From: Spirosoma endbachense
GTDB lineage: Bacteria > Bacteroidota > Bacteroidia > Cytophagales > Spirosomataceae
DNA: 64,000 nt
NCBI RefSeq assembly: GCF_010233585.1
Contig: NZ_CP045997.1
Coordinates: 5,213,284 to 5,277,283, forward strand
Direction of reading: 5' to 3'
In this document: piece after piece, positions 18,135 to 25,854 of the stretch
Layout: each line of letters starts with the position of its first letter
Numbering within the stretch: the first letter of the stretch is position 1
Position numbers and translations under genes: made by a program
The notes under the pieces: model-generated
The model's input: only the letters and a program-made list of their open reading frames with translations
Database searches by the model: none
Told to the model about the DNA's origin: nothing

Positions 18135-18743
18135 TTAGTAGGTAAACAAATTATTAAAAATCTGCGATTCCTGTAAGATCCGTTTCCATACCTGATAACC
18201 AGCCGGGTTAAGATGAAGTCCATCTCCTTCAAAAAAATCGCGACGTGGCCGACCATCGCTAGCCAATAAGGGCGAAGTCATGTCGATGGTTCGAAAAGCA
18301 GGGTTTTTAGCCACTTCGTCGGTAATGAGTTTGTTTGTCAGGCGAATATTATCGCCAATTCCCCAGCGTGCCGGACTAAGTTTGATCGTTAGAAAAAACA
18401 GCGGTACATCGGGTAGCTCCCGGCGCATTTTTTCGACAAGCGCGCAAAAAAACAGGTAAACTTCCTCAGGATGCCGACCGTCGCCCAGATCGTTGTCACC
18501 TGCGTAAAATACAATGGATTTAGGATTTGCCGGAACGACCAGCCGATCAAAAAACCAGGCACAGGCCGCCAATGTTGAACCGCCAAATCCTAAATTAAGC
18601 GTATCGAGTTGCGGAAAATCCTGAGCCAGCGTCGACCAAAGCCGAATCGATGAACTACCATAAAAAACAACCCGATCGGATGCGGGATGAGCTAACTTAA
18701 TTTTGGCTTCGAGTTGCCGAACGTCGTCTTCGTACCAGACCAT
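18135..18743 (-). CDS. SGNH/GDSL hydrolase
   Basis: 202 residues without signal. The four SGNH blocks are visible: FYGSSSIRLW (nucleophile Ser in GSSS), LGFGGS (Gly), YAGDNDLGDG (Asn in GDND) and DGLHLNPAGY (Asp and His). This is a complete lipase/acetylesterase-type active site, close to the Bacteroidota group that removes acetyl groups from sugars. It is upstream of the esterase gene on the same strand, which strengthens a role in ester cleavage on carbohydrates taken up by the cell, with the nearby GH1-like enzyme as a possible partner. Confidence 0.85.
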   Translation of the reverse strand: MVWYEDDVRQLEAKIKLAHPASDRVVFYGSSSIRLWSTLAQDFPQLDTLNLGFGGSTLAACAWFFDRLVVPANPKSIVFYAGDNDLGDGRHPEEVYLFFCALVEKMRRELPDVPLFFLTIKLSPARWGIGDNIRLTNKLITDEVAKNPAFRTIDMTSPLLASDGRPRRDFFEGDGLHLNPAGYQVWKRILQESQIFNNLFTY

Positions 18744-18944
18744 CTGGTTATTGTATGATTAAGGGTTGCCTAATGGCTTCTTACAACCCGCATGGGTAGA
18801 TTACTGCACCAGAATGGGTTAACTCATAAGCTGACAAATGTGTTGTCTAATCTTTATGAACCCTTTAGGCATTATAGAATAATTTTTTTCAGTGATGCTA
18901 CCCGCTCGTTGAAGAAAGCTTCATGCTAATGAAGGAATAATGCG

Positions 18945-20003
18945 TTACTTTTTTACTGTTTCGGCCATTTTGTTTGAATCAGATGCGGCTGAAGCCATCC
19001 ATTTCCGGAGAATGCTGCCCAATGGCCGGAATTCGATCAGAAAGCCGTCGTGGCCATATAGGGAATCAATCTCTTCGTAGACGGCATTCGGAATATGCCG
19101 GGCCAAAAACTGCTGTTCGGCTGTTGGAAACAGCAAATCGGAACGAATACCAACTACCAGAGCGCGAGCTTTTATCTGGTTGAGTGCGTTCAGAATGCTA
19201 CCTCGGTTTCGGCCGACATTGTGCGAATCCATTACTTTCGACAGTGTCCAGTACGTAAAGGCATTAAATCGATCGGCTATTTTTTCTCCCTGATAGCGTT
19301 GATAGCCAGCCGCTTTGTAGCCATCGAGTTGTTCATTGTTATCGAGAGCCTGCGTAAAGCCATATGTATCGTAGTTACGATAAGAAATCATGGCCATAGC
19401 CCGAGCGGCCCTCATCCCCGACATGCCTGCATCGTCGCGTTGTTCGATCCAGGTAGGGTCGGCTTCAATAGCCATACGCTGCGCTTCATTGAAGGCAATA
19501 CACCAGGGCGATGCTACCGCGCTGACAGCAATCAGAACCAGATTTTCGATTAGATTCGGGCGCAGAATTGCCCATTCAACGGCTTGTTCTCCGCCAACAG
19601 ATCCACCAATACAGGTATGAATTTTATCGATACCCAGCTCCTGCCGTAACAAGTCCAGCGCTTCAACCATATCGCGGATTGTAATTGTCGGGAAATCATG
19701 GTAGAAGGGTTTCCCTGTAGTTGTATTGACTGAGAGCGGCCCGGTCGAGCCATAACAGGAACCGAGAATATTGGCACAGACGATGAAGTCGGTATCGGGA
19801 TTAAAATATTTGCCTGGCCCTACCATGCCATTCCACCAGTCGCCGGGGTCGGCATTACCAGTCAAAGCATGACAAATCCAGACAACGTTAGATCCATCGC
19901 TGTTCAATGTACCGCGTGTCGTGTAAGCTAACCGAAAACCCGGTAAGCTTTCTCCCGACTCAAGCGGGAACGAATATTTATAGTTAAAATAATGGATGTC
20001 CAA
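18945..20003 (-). CDS. metX: Homoserine O-acetyltransferase
   Basis: 352 residues. MetX transfers acetyl from acetyl-CoA to homoserine in methionine biosynthesis. The alpha/beta hydrolase core is clear: VWICHALTGNADPGDWW, GSCYGSTGP, the nucleophile elbow CIGGSVGGEQ with Ser135, the acid in GIRSDLLFP and the His in YGHDGF. The lid region is also of family type. The start appears to be TTG at 20001-20003, as no ATG lies between it and the upstream in-frame stop. A SAM-I riboswitch in the long leader shows control by S-adenosylmethionine. The gene is alone here; metY or other methionine genes are not beside it. Confidence 0.93.
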   Translation of the reverse strand: MDIHYFNYKYSFPLESGESLPGFRLAYTTRGTLNSDGSNVVWICHALTGNADPGDWWNGMVGPGKYFNPDTDFIVCANILGSCYGSTGPLSVNTTTGKPFYHDFPTITIRDMVEALDLLRQELGIDKIHTCIGGSVGGEQAVEWAILRPNLIENLVLIAVSAVASPWCIAFNEAQRMAIEADPTWIEQRDDAGMSGMRAARAMAMISYRNYDTYGFTQALDNNEQLDGYKAAGYQRYQGEKIADRFNAFTYWTLSKVMDSHNVGRNRGSILNALNQIKARALVVGIRSDLLFPTAEQQFLARHIPNAVYEEIDSLYGHDGFLIEFRPLGSILRKWMASAASDSNKMAETVKK

Positions 20004-20180
20004 TGGATAATGCGTTTTCTGCCCTAACGTTTTCAGGAATTATGGAGGCATAACTACGCTGAAAACCATAAACATATGGAACCGCACAAAACCACTCCCG
20101 GTTAGCGGTGCGATGAGGTGAGTGATGCTTAGTAGGCCTCGTAGGGCATACAGTGCCGTTTGTAGCGCATGTGAATAAAC

Positions 20181-20299
20181 GATTTATAGTCCCTAACCGT
20201 CCGCTTTTGCGGTTGCTTTAGGCAGGAGTTAGCACCTTGCCATGTGGTAGGTTGCCAGCGATTCACAGAGCCTGATCTCTCCTCGCTTCTTTATAAATC
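20181..20299 (-). promoter_or_regulatory. SAM-I (S-box) riboswitch aptamer upstream of metX
   Basis: On the minus strand the conserved S-box core is present: GAGAGATCAGGCTCTGTGAA, CGCTGGCAACC and, after a short P3 hairpin, AAGGTGCTAACTCC. An 8-bp P1 closes it (GATTTATA at the 5' side, 20292-20299; TATAAATC at 20181-20188). An extra hairpin CCGC-AAAA-GCGG falls in the P4 region. About 177 bases of leader follow before the metX start, including a stem GTTTTCAG/CTGAAAAC (20029-20066) that may belong to the expression platform. SAM binding should lower metX expression. Confidence 0.88.
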
Positions 20300-20349
20300 A
20301 ATTGACGTCGGTATGAAATGATTGACGTCTGGCAATTGACTTGATACCG

Positions 20350-20381
20350 CAAGTATACTAGCCAAAGCGCGCCAATCCAAA
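20350..20381 (-). promoter_or_regulatory. Probable metX promoter
   Basis: On the minus strand TTTG (20378-20381) and, 20 bases on, TATACTTG (20350-20357) fit the Bacteroidota housekeeping pattern TTG / TAnnTTTG with one mismatch. Transcription would start near 20342, just ahead of the riboswitch. ATTGAC occurs three times at 20301-20340 between the start site and the aptamer. Confidence 0.5.
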
Positions 20382-20437
20382 CACAGACTCTATTTTCTGA
20401 CCGTTGCCTTATTTTTTTTGACTTCGTTGTCGAGTAA

Positions 20438-20469
20438 GGTTTATTTAATCGGGCGGATATTTACTTTTG
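20438..20469 (+). promoter_or_regulatory. Probable promoter of the DciA-like gene
   Basis: TACTTTTG at 20462-20469 matches the Bacteroidota -7 consensus TAnnTTTG exactly; the -33 part (GTTTA near 20438) is weaker. The start codon is only 20 bases downstream, implying a very short leader. Confidence 0.5.
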
Positions 20470-20488
20470 TGGCGAAGACACCCCCCCA

Positions 20489-20815
20489 ATGAATCAATCC
20501 TACCGTTACAACCGTGAGAATGCTACCCGAGTAGCCGGAACTACAACTGTGAAGGATGCAATCGGGCAGTTGCTGAAAGCGTATCAACTTCAGACTCGCT
20601 TCAACGAAACGTACCTCGAAGCCTTTTGGGGACGTATGATGGGGCCAACGATTGCATCGCGAACAAACCGTCTCTACGTTAGGGACCGAAAATTACATAT
20701 CGAGATCGCTTCGGCTCCCCTGCGTAACGAACTCGTCAATGCCAAGCAGAAACTAATTCAACTTGTTAATAAAGACATGGGTACCGATGTTATCGATGAC
20801 GTGGTATTTATCTGA
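20489..20815 (+). CDS. DUF721/DciA-like protein
   Basis: 108 residues, cytoplasmic. The pattern 'TTVKDAIGQLLKAYQL...YLEAFWGRMMGPTIASRTNRLYVRDRKLHIEIASAPLRNELVNAKQKLI' is the DUF721 family: a short helical start, the W-x-x-x-x-G-x-x-I-A-x-x-T motif and a beta strand with 'L.I...S..L..EL'. In other bacteria DciA loads the replicative helicase DnaB; Bacteroidota keep a short form, so the same role is likely. A good -7 box lies just upstream and a strong bidirectional terminator starts 11 bases after the stop. Confidence 0.8.
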   Translation: MNQSYRYNRENATRVAGTTTVKDAIGQLLKAYQLQTRFNETYLEAFWGRMMGPTIASRTNRLYVRDRKLHIEIASAPLRNELVNAKQKLIQLVNKDMGTDVIDDVVFI

Positions 20816-20825
20816 ATAAGTTAGA

Positions 20826-20879
20826 TTTTAAAACCGAAAAAGGCATTACTGGTCAGTAATGCCTTTTTCGGTTTTAAAA
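20826..20879. terminator. Bidirectional intrinsic terminator
   Basis: A 25-bp perfect stem (20826-20850 with 20855-20879) closes on loop GGTC. The stem core is AAAAAGGCATTACT and its complement, so A- and U-runs lie within the arms on both strands. It separates the DciA-like gene from the convergent deacetylase gene and should work in both directions. Confidence 0.9.
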
Positions 20880-20895
20880 AATCCTGGCAGACTTC

Positions 20896-21699
20896 TTACG
20901 ATAAGGAGCTGGCAAATTCGTGCATTGTGCTAAACTCGCCTTGTGGCTTTAAATAGCGAAGTAGTGCCTCAACCCGGTCAAGTAATTCCTCCCGGGAATG
21001 ACGCCGAACATAAGCCGGGATCTTTTCATAGCCCGACAGGTCCGTAAACTCCCAGGGGTGAACGTATAAATTCAGAAAGCCATCAGCTCGAAGCGTTTGC
21101 CTGCATAGTTGTTTATAATAAGCAAACGGAAAGTTTTTTAGACTTAGCCAGAAAAGCGGCAACCGTAGGGTAGGCGTAACGGATGCCGGGATTTGCCAGA
21201 CACCTGCTTCCCGGAATGGATGCCGTGGTTCGCCCCAGTGATTATAGCGACCAGGGAGCCAGGTCGGATGCAATGATGAATTATACTGATAGCCTGCCTG
21301 TTCAACATCGTTGGGGTCGACAAAACCCATGCGCGCGCGCCGGAAGCCGGTTACCGGACGATTAAGTAATTTCTCCAGCGTTAATCTGGATGTCAGTAAA
21401 TCAGCAGGTTCGAAAGTCGTGTGGAAATAGCCGTGGGACGCAATTTCGTGCTTACCAGCTAGCTGACAGACTAATTCGGGTTCATGAAGGGCATAATTAG
21501 CCGTAGTGAAAAGCGTGGTACGAGCCTCAACTGCATCAAAGCGTTCGGCCAGCAAACGCAGACCCCGCGTTGAAACGGCCACTTGCTCACTCAGTGGAAT
21601 GTTGTGACCGAACTCAACCGCAGTATCAAACTCCTCTACATCAACGGTGAATAATATTTGCCTCCCAGGGGGTGTTGCTCTTTGGTTGGGGCTTCCCAT
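20896..21699 (-). CDS. Polysaccharide deacetylase (NodB-type)
   Basis: 267 residues, no signal. NodB homology: FTVDVEEFD (catalytic base Asp20 and metal Asp region), the metal-binding HEIASHGYFH, then GFRRARMGF, and YVHPWEF near the end. Such enzymes remove N- or O-acetyl groups from cell-surface sugars or lipid-linked sugars. Its ATG lies 64 bases inside the end of the glycosyltransferase gene, so the two are translationally coupled. Together with that GtrB/DPM1-type transferase it resembles pairs that modify a polyprenyl-phosphate-linked sugar (as in aminoarabinose-type lipid changes); the exact substrate is an inference. Confidence 0.85.
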   Translation of the reverse strand: MGSPNQRATPPGRQILFTVDVEEFDTAVEFGHNIPLSEQVAVSTRGLRLLAERFDAVEARTTLFTTANYALHEPELVCQLAGKHEIASHGYFHTTFEPADLLTSRLTLEKLLNRPVTGFRRARMGFVDPNDVEQAGYQYNSSLHPTWLPGRYNHWGEPRHPFREAGVWQIPASVTPTLRLPLFWLSLKNFPFAYYKQLCRQTLRADGFLNLYVHPWEFTDLSGYEKIPAYVRRHSREELLDRVEALLRYLKPQGEFSTMHEFASSLS

Positions 21700-22649
21700 G
21701 TTGTAACGGTCTCCTCAATGTCGCTTGTGTCGCCGATGATATAAGCCGGGCGTTGTTTTACTTCCACAAACGTTTTCCCCAAATATACGCCGATGATCCC
21801 GATTATGATGAATTGAACACCACCGATGAGCAGCATCAACAGGACTAGCGTAGTCCAGCCAGAAACGGTCGCATTTGTAAAATACTTTTCGTAGAGGACT
21901 TCCGCCCCGAATAAACTGGCAAACATGAACATGCCGAAGCCGAGCAGAACAGACAAATACAAGGGCTTGGTAGAGAACGAGGTGATACCCATGGCAGCCA
22001 GATGCATCATCTTGCGAAATGAGTACTTAGAACGACCTGCGTAGCGAGCGGCTGGTTGATAGAGAATCCGGCATTGGCGGAAACCTACCCACGAAATCGC
22101 CCCGCGGAGGAACAGATCATTTTCCTTGAAAGCCTTCAGGGTGTCGATAACTTTGCGGTCGAGTAACCGGAAGTCAGCTGCACCATCTTCAATTTTAAGG
22201 CCTGAAATATTTCTCAGCAGGCTGTAAAACTTTTTTGACGTTGTACGCTTGAACCAGGATAATTTTGGATCGGGCTGCCGAACCGTATAAACGACCTCGA
22301 AGCCTTCGCGCCATTTACTGATCAGCGTAGGGATGAGTTCGGGAGGGTGCTGGAGGTCTGCATCGAGACAGATTATCGCCTGACCTCTGGCATTTTCATA
22401 ACCAGCACGAAGGGCCATCTGATGACCAAAGTTGCGGGAAAAAGAAAGAAACCGTACTACAGGATACTCTTTGCTTAACTGCCGAAGCACAAAGCGAGTC
22501 TGGTCAGAACTGCCATCGTCAACGATCAGTATTTCATAAGATCGATACGGCTCCATAACGGCCATGAGCCGATGTACTAAAACGGGTAAGTTCTCTTCCT
22601 CGTTATAGGCTGGTACGACTATACTAATCATACCTTCAGATGATTTCAT
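21636..22649 (-). CDS. Glycosyltransferase family 2, polyprenyl-phosphate type
   Basis: 337 residues. A GT2 domain (residues 8-~225) has VVPAYNEEENLPVL, IVDDGSSD, LDADLQHPPELIP (DxD metal motif) and RDLFLRG-like ENDLFLRGAISWVG, as in DPM1/GtrB/ArnC enzymes that pass a sugar to undecaprenyl phosphate. Two membrane helices follow at about 232-255 and 268-295, as expected. The last ~40 residues are a cytoplasmic tail. The start uses ATG at 22649. The deacetylase gene overlaps its end by 64 bases on the same strand. Likely makes a lipid-linked sugar for envelope modification. The 160 bases upstream, shared with the divergent Kir channel gene, are AT-rich. Confidence 0.88.
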   Translation of the reverse strand: MKSSEGMISIVVPAYNEEENLPVLVHRLMAVMEPYRSYEILIVDDGSSDQTRFVLRQLSKEYPVVRFLSFSRNFGHQMALRAGYENARGQAIICLDADLQHPPELIPTLISKWREGFEVVYTVRQPDPKLSWFKRTTSKKFYSLLRNISGLKIEDGAADFRLLDRKVIDTLKAFKENDLFLRGAISWVGFRQCRILYQPAARYAGRSKYSFRKMMHLAAMGITSFSTKPLYLSVLLGFGMFMFASLFGAEVLYEKYFTNATVSGWTTLVLLMLLIGGVQFIIIGIIGVYLGKTFVEVKQRPAYIIGDTSDIEETVTTWEAPTKEQHPLGGKYYSPLM

Positions 22650-22810
22650 TGTATCTTCGTGGATTAAGAACCGTTACGGACGGTTTCTTTAAATTTTCTG
22701 CTAAAATAAGTATTAATACTTAATATTTTATCAATAGATGAATTAAAGTTGTTTTAAAAGTTGCCTTTACCGTCAAAAATTTACTAAAAGAGCACTTCTC
22801 TATAGACTAT

Positions 22811-23797
22811 ATGAATACTTTGCCAAAACAGAATTTACAGGGACGGAACAGTCAACTTGTTGAACAAGAGGAGCAAAGGCGTGATTTAGGGTTCGGAACA
22901 AAGCTCGGTGATACCTATTCTCGATTAATCAACAAAGATGGTAGTTTTAATATATTTCGTAAGAACGGAACATTTTGGGATCAACTAAATCTCTATAATC
23001 GGCTGATTACCATCAAATGGTTGCCTTTTTTAGGCTTAGTCTTGGTATTTTATCTCATTGCGAATGGCTTTTTTGCCGTAGTATATATGCTGGCTGGCGC
23101 TGAGAATCTTCAGAGTACCTCGGACCAATCATTTTATGGACCTTTCTGGAAAGCTTTTTTCTTTAGTTCTCAAACGCTTACAACTGTAGGATACGGACAT
23201 ATTGCCCCTACTAGCTTTCTGACTAGTATTATAGCCGCTTTCGAGTCAATGATGGGATTACTGTCGTTTGCTTTGGTAACCGGACTCCTGTACGGCCGGT
23301 TTTCGCGACCATCTGCTCATATTAAATTTTCCCAACGGTCAGTGTTTGCGCCTTATCTGGATGTAAATGCCTGGATGTTCCGGATCATTAATGCACGGTC
23401 ACACCAGTTGATCGATGTGCTGGTAGAAGTAACTATGTCGCGCATGGAAACTAAAGCGGATGGAACGAAGCACCGTAATTATTATTCCTTAAGTCTGGAG
23501 CGGAAGAAAGTAACGTTTTTTCCAACTAACTGGACCCTGGTCCACGCTATTACGAATAAAAGTCCATTACATGGCTGTACGCCCGAAGACCTTGCCGAAT
23601 CTGATACTGAATTCTTAATTTTGCTCCAGGCAATGGACGATACATTCTCGCAGGTAGTTCATCGACGGTATTCGTATCGGTATGATGAAGTTCTTTGGGG
23701 ACACAAATTTCGCCCCATGTTTGACAGTGGCCAAAGCGGTATTGTTAATCTCGATCTTGAGAAACTGGATGATACTGAAGAAGTTGAGCTTAACTAG
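22811..23797 (+). CDS. KirBac-type inward rectifier potassium channel
   Basis: 328 residues in the order of KirBac proteins: N-terminal slide helix region (FWDQLNLYNRLI), outer helix (residues about 75-105), pore helix and selectivity filter TTVGYGH, inner helix (SIIAAFESMMGLLSFALVTGLLY) and a C-terminal immunoglobulin-like cytoplasmic domain (HQLIDVLVEVTMSR to HKFRPMFDSG). Length and filter match known bacterial Kir channels, so selective K+ conduction is nearly certain; lipid or pH control is known for the family but cannot be read here. It is 80 bases upstream of the S66 peptidase gene on the same strand; a functional link is not evident. Confidence 0.93.
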   Translation: MNTLPKQNLQGRNSQLVEQEEQRRDLGFGTKLGDTYSRLINKDGSFNIFRKNGTFWDQLNLYNRLITIKWLPFLGLVLVFYLIANGFFAVVYMLAGAENLQSTSDQSFYGPFWKAFFFSSQTLTTVGYGHIAPTSFLTSIIAAFESMMGLLSFALVTGLLYGRFSRPSAHIKFSQRSVFAPYLDVNAWMFRIINARSHQLIDVLVEVTMSRMETKADGTKHRNYYSLSLERKKVTFFPTNWTLVHAITNKSPLHGCTPEDLAESDTEFLILLQAMDDTFSQVVHRRYSYRYDEVLWGHKFRPMFDSGQSGIVNLDLEKLDDTEEVELN

Positions 23798-23877
23798 TTC
23801 TCGGTTCAAGGTAGTTTAGTTGCTCATGATGTAATTAAAGGCAAGCCTACTGTGTGAACCATAAATTGTAAACCGAA

Positions 23878-24783
23878 TTGATTTCTCCTCCATTTCTGCG
23901 CCCTGGCGATACGGTCGGAGTAGTAGCTCCTGCCAGTTGGTTTCCATATGAAGAGTTAGTTGATGGATTGCGTATCCTGCGCGACGACTGGAAACTAAAT
24001 GTACTGGAAGGTGATAGCCTACACGCCATTGATGGCCCATTCGCCGGTTCCGATGACCTTCGGCGGGCGGATCTGCAACGCCTTTTTGATGATCCATCCG
24101 TAAAAGCAGTTTTTGCTGCTCGGGGGGGCTACGGATGCTACCGAATTGTAGACCAATTAGACCTGACCTGCTTACACGAGAGCCCCAAATGGCTCGTCGG
24201 CTTTAGCGATATAACCGTTTTGCTAAGCCTGTTCTACAAGCATGGAATTCAGAGCTTGCACGGGTTGATGCCCCGCCAATTTGGATACCCTGACCGCTCT
24301 CAATCGCTTGAATCGGTGAGGCAATGGCTATTTGGCGAGATACCAGCGCACTATGCTGTGCCTGCCCATTCGCTTAACCGGATAGGTGAGGCAAAGGGGT
24401 CGCTGGTTGGTGGCAATCTTACCATGCTTGTTAATTCGCTGGGTACGTCTACAGATATCGACTTTTCAGGATCGATTCTATTTATCGAGGATATAGACGA
24501 AACACTTTTCTCGCTCGATCGCATGATGACTCAACTTCGTCGGGGAGGTAGACTGGCGAAGTTAGCAGGTTTGGTAGTAGGCCAGTTTTCCGATATGCGC
24601 CTTAATCCATCGTTACCATTTGGCAAAGACGCGTTTTCAATAATTGCCGATTCGGTGTTCGAGTATAATTACCCAATTATTTTTGATTTTCCCGCTGGCC
24701 ATGTAACGTACAATTTAGCTTTACCAATTGGGCGAACAGTCGTTATGAAAGTTGACTCAGAAAAAGGAGAGCTATTATTCTGA
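23878..24783 (+). CDS. LD-carboxypeptidase family (S66) protein
   Basis: 301 residues. The S66 fold is clear: GDTVGVVAPASW near the start, ARGGYGCYR, GFSDITVLLSLFYKHG, GGNLTMLVNSLGT, LFIEDIDE (catalytic Glu) and FPAGHVTYNLALPIG (catalytic His). LD-carboxypeptidases trim the terminal D-Ala from recycled muropeptides in the cytoplasm. At the nucleophile elbow, E. coli LdcA has Ser in GGYGAS (from memory), while here GGYG is followed by Cys-Tyr, so activity may differ. The start is TTG at 23878: a stop codon lies three codons upstream and no ATG occurs before the conserved region. Probably follows the Kir channel in one transcript. Confidence 0.8.
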   Translation: MISPPFLRPGDTVGVVAPASWFPYEELVDGLRILRDDWKLNVLEGDSLHAIDGPFAGSDDLRRADLQRLFDDPSVKAVFAARGGYGCYRIVDQLDLTCLHESPKWLVGFSDITVLLSLFYKHGIQSLHGLMPRQFGYPDRSQSLESVRQWLFGEIPAHYAVPAHSLNRIGEAKGSLVGGNLTMLVNSLGTSTDIDFSGSILFIEDIDETLFSLDRMMTQLRRGGRLAKLAGLVVGQFSDMRLNPSLPFGKDAFSIIADSVFEYNYPIIFDFPAGHVTYNLALPIGRTVVMKVDSEKGELLF

Positions 24784-25000
24784 AATATTCCTGAATAGAC
24801 CGGTTTTGGAGTAGTTTTTTAATATTATTTTAATAATAGAATAGATTAAAAATATATATTCATACATAAAATAACTTCTCCTATACAATTAAAAACGGCA
24901 TCGGTTACGGCGAATGTAAATTTACTTATTGATTATTATTTTTTAGTAGCTGACTAGTAAATTTCACTTGCTGTAGTGGTGTAAAACTACTACCAGCGTT

Positions 25001-25702
25001 ATGAACATGTGGCAAGTGAAAAACCTATACTGGGTGTCTGCTATAGCTATGCTTGTATTTGGTTGTGAGAATGCAAATAATGATAAAATACCGATAGATA
25101 CCGACAAAATTGTCTTAATGACGTCAAAAGGTATTAAAAATAATTATAAAAATTTTGATAAAATTGGCTATAAAAAAGGAGATAAAATTCTGGATTTTAC
25201 CTTATTTTCTCTCGATGGAATCCGTTTTAATTTTTCGGAAATATTAAAAATCAATAAACCTATTTTATTGATTTCAGGCAGTTATACATGTGATATTACC
25301 CGCCGTAATATGGTTGATATAAACTCAATAGCTGCCAAATATAAAAACTTTGTTGATGTATATTTTATCTACACCATTGATGCTCATCCTTCAGATACTG
25401 CGGGGCCATATTCAAAAGATAACCGCTTGCAATTAACCTCTGAAAACATCAAAGAACATATTGATGCCAAACAACCTAAAACGTATGGCGAACGAAAACT
25501 GCTAGCCAGGCTCTTACAGCAGAAAAGCTATGTTATTCCCCCTATCCTTATCGATAATCCAGCTAATAGTTTTTGGTTGTCTTTTGGTCAGTCGCCTAAT
25601 ACGGCCTATTTAATTAAACCAAACGGAACAGTCTATTTTAGACAAACGTGGTTTCGTTTTCGTGATTTAGATGAGATAATCAGAGCTATTATTCGGCAAT
25701 AG
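25001..25702 (+). CDS. Deiodinase/thioredoxin-like lipoprotein
   Basis: 233 residues. A lipoprotein signal ends at VFGC (Cys22). Residues about 55-230 are a thioredoxin-fold domain of the iodothyronine-deiodinase/redoxin type: GDKILDFTLFSLDG, PILLISGSYTCDITRRNM, then FVDVYFIYTIDAHPSD, which strongly recalls the deiodinase 'E/D-A-H-x-S-D' motif. The Cys in GSYTC sits where animal deiodinases carry selenocysteine. Bacterial relatives are little studied and are likely thiol-dependent redox proteins at the membrane. The gene is visibly AT-rich (runs of AAT/AAA codons) compared with its neighbours, suggesting recent transfer. Single gene with its own terminator-like hairpin. Confidence 0.7.
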   Translation: MNMWQVKNLYWVSAIAMLVFGCENANNDKIPIDTDKIVLMTSKGIKNNYKNFDKIGYKKGDKILDFTLFSLDGIRFNFSEILKINKPILLISGSYTCDITRRNMVDINSIAAKYKNFVDVYFIYTIDAHPSDTAGPYSKDNRLQLTSENIKEHIDAKQPKTYGERKLLARLLQQKSYVIPPILIDNPANSFWLSFGQSPNTAYLIKPNGTVYFRQTWFRFRDLDEIIRAIIRQ

Positions 25703-25815
25703 AGCATTTGGTACTTAATTATTACTTCATGCCTGGGCATTTTCAGATGGTTTAAATGCGGTTATCTGTCATACCTGATTAATTGTACAGCTATTTCTGC
25801 CAATAATCTGGTTAT

Positions 25816-25850
25816 AATCAACTAGCCGGTCAGCAACCGGCTAGTTGATT
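25816..25850. terminator. Bidirectional terminator-type hairpin
   Basis: A 15-bp perfect stem (AATCAACTAGCCGGT with its complement) around loop CAGCA, followed by GACTTTATTT on the plus strand. It lies five bases beyond the end of the minus-strand M42 gene and 113 past the deiodinase-like gene, so it punctuates both. Confidence 0.8.
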
Positions 25851-25854
25851 GACT

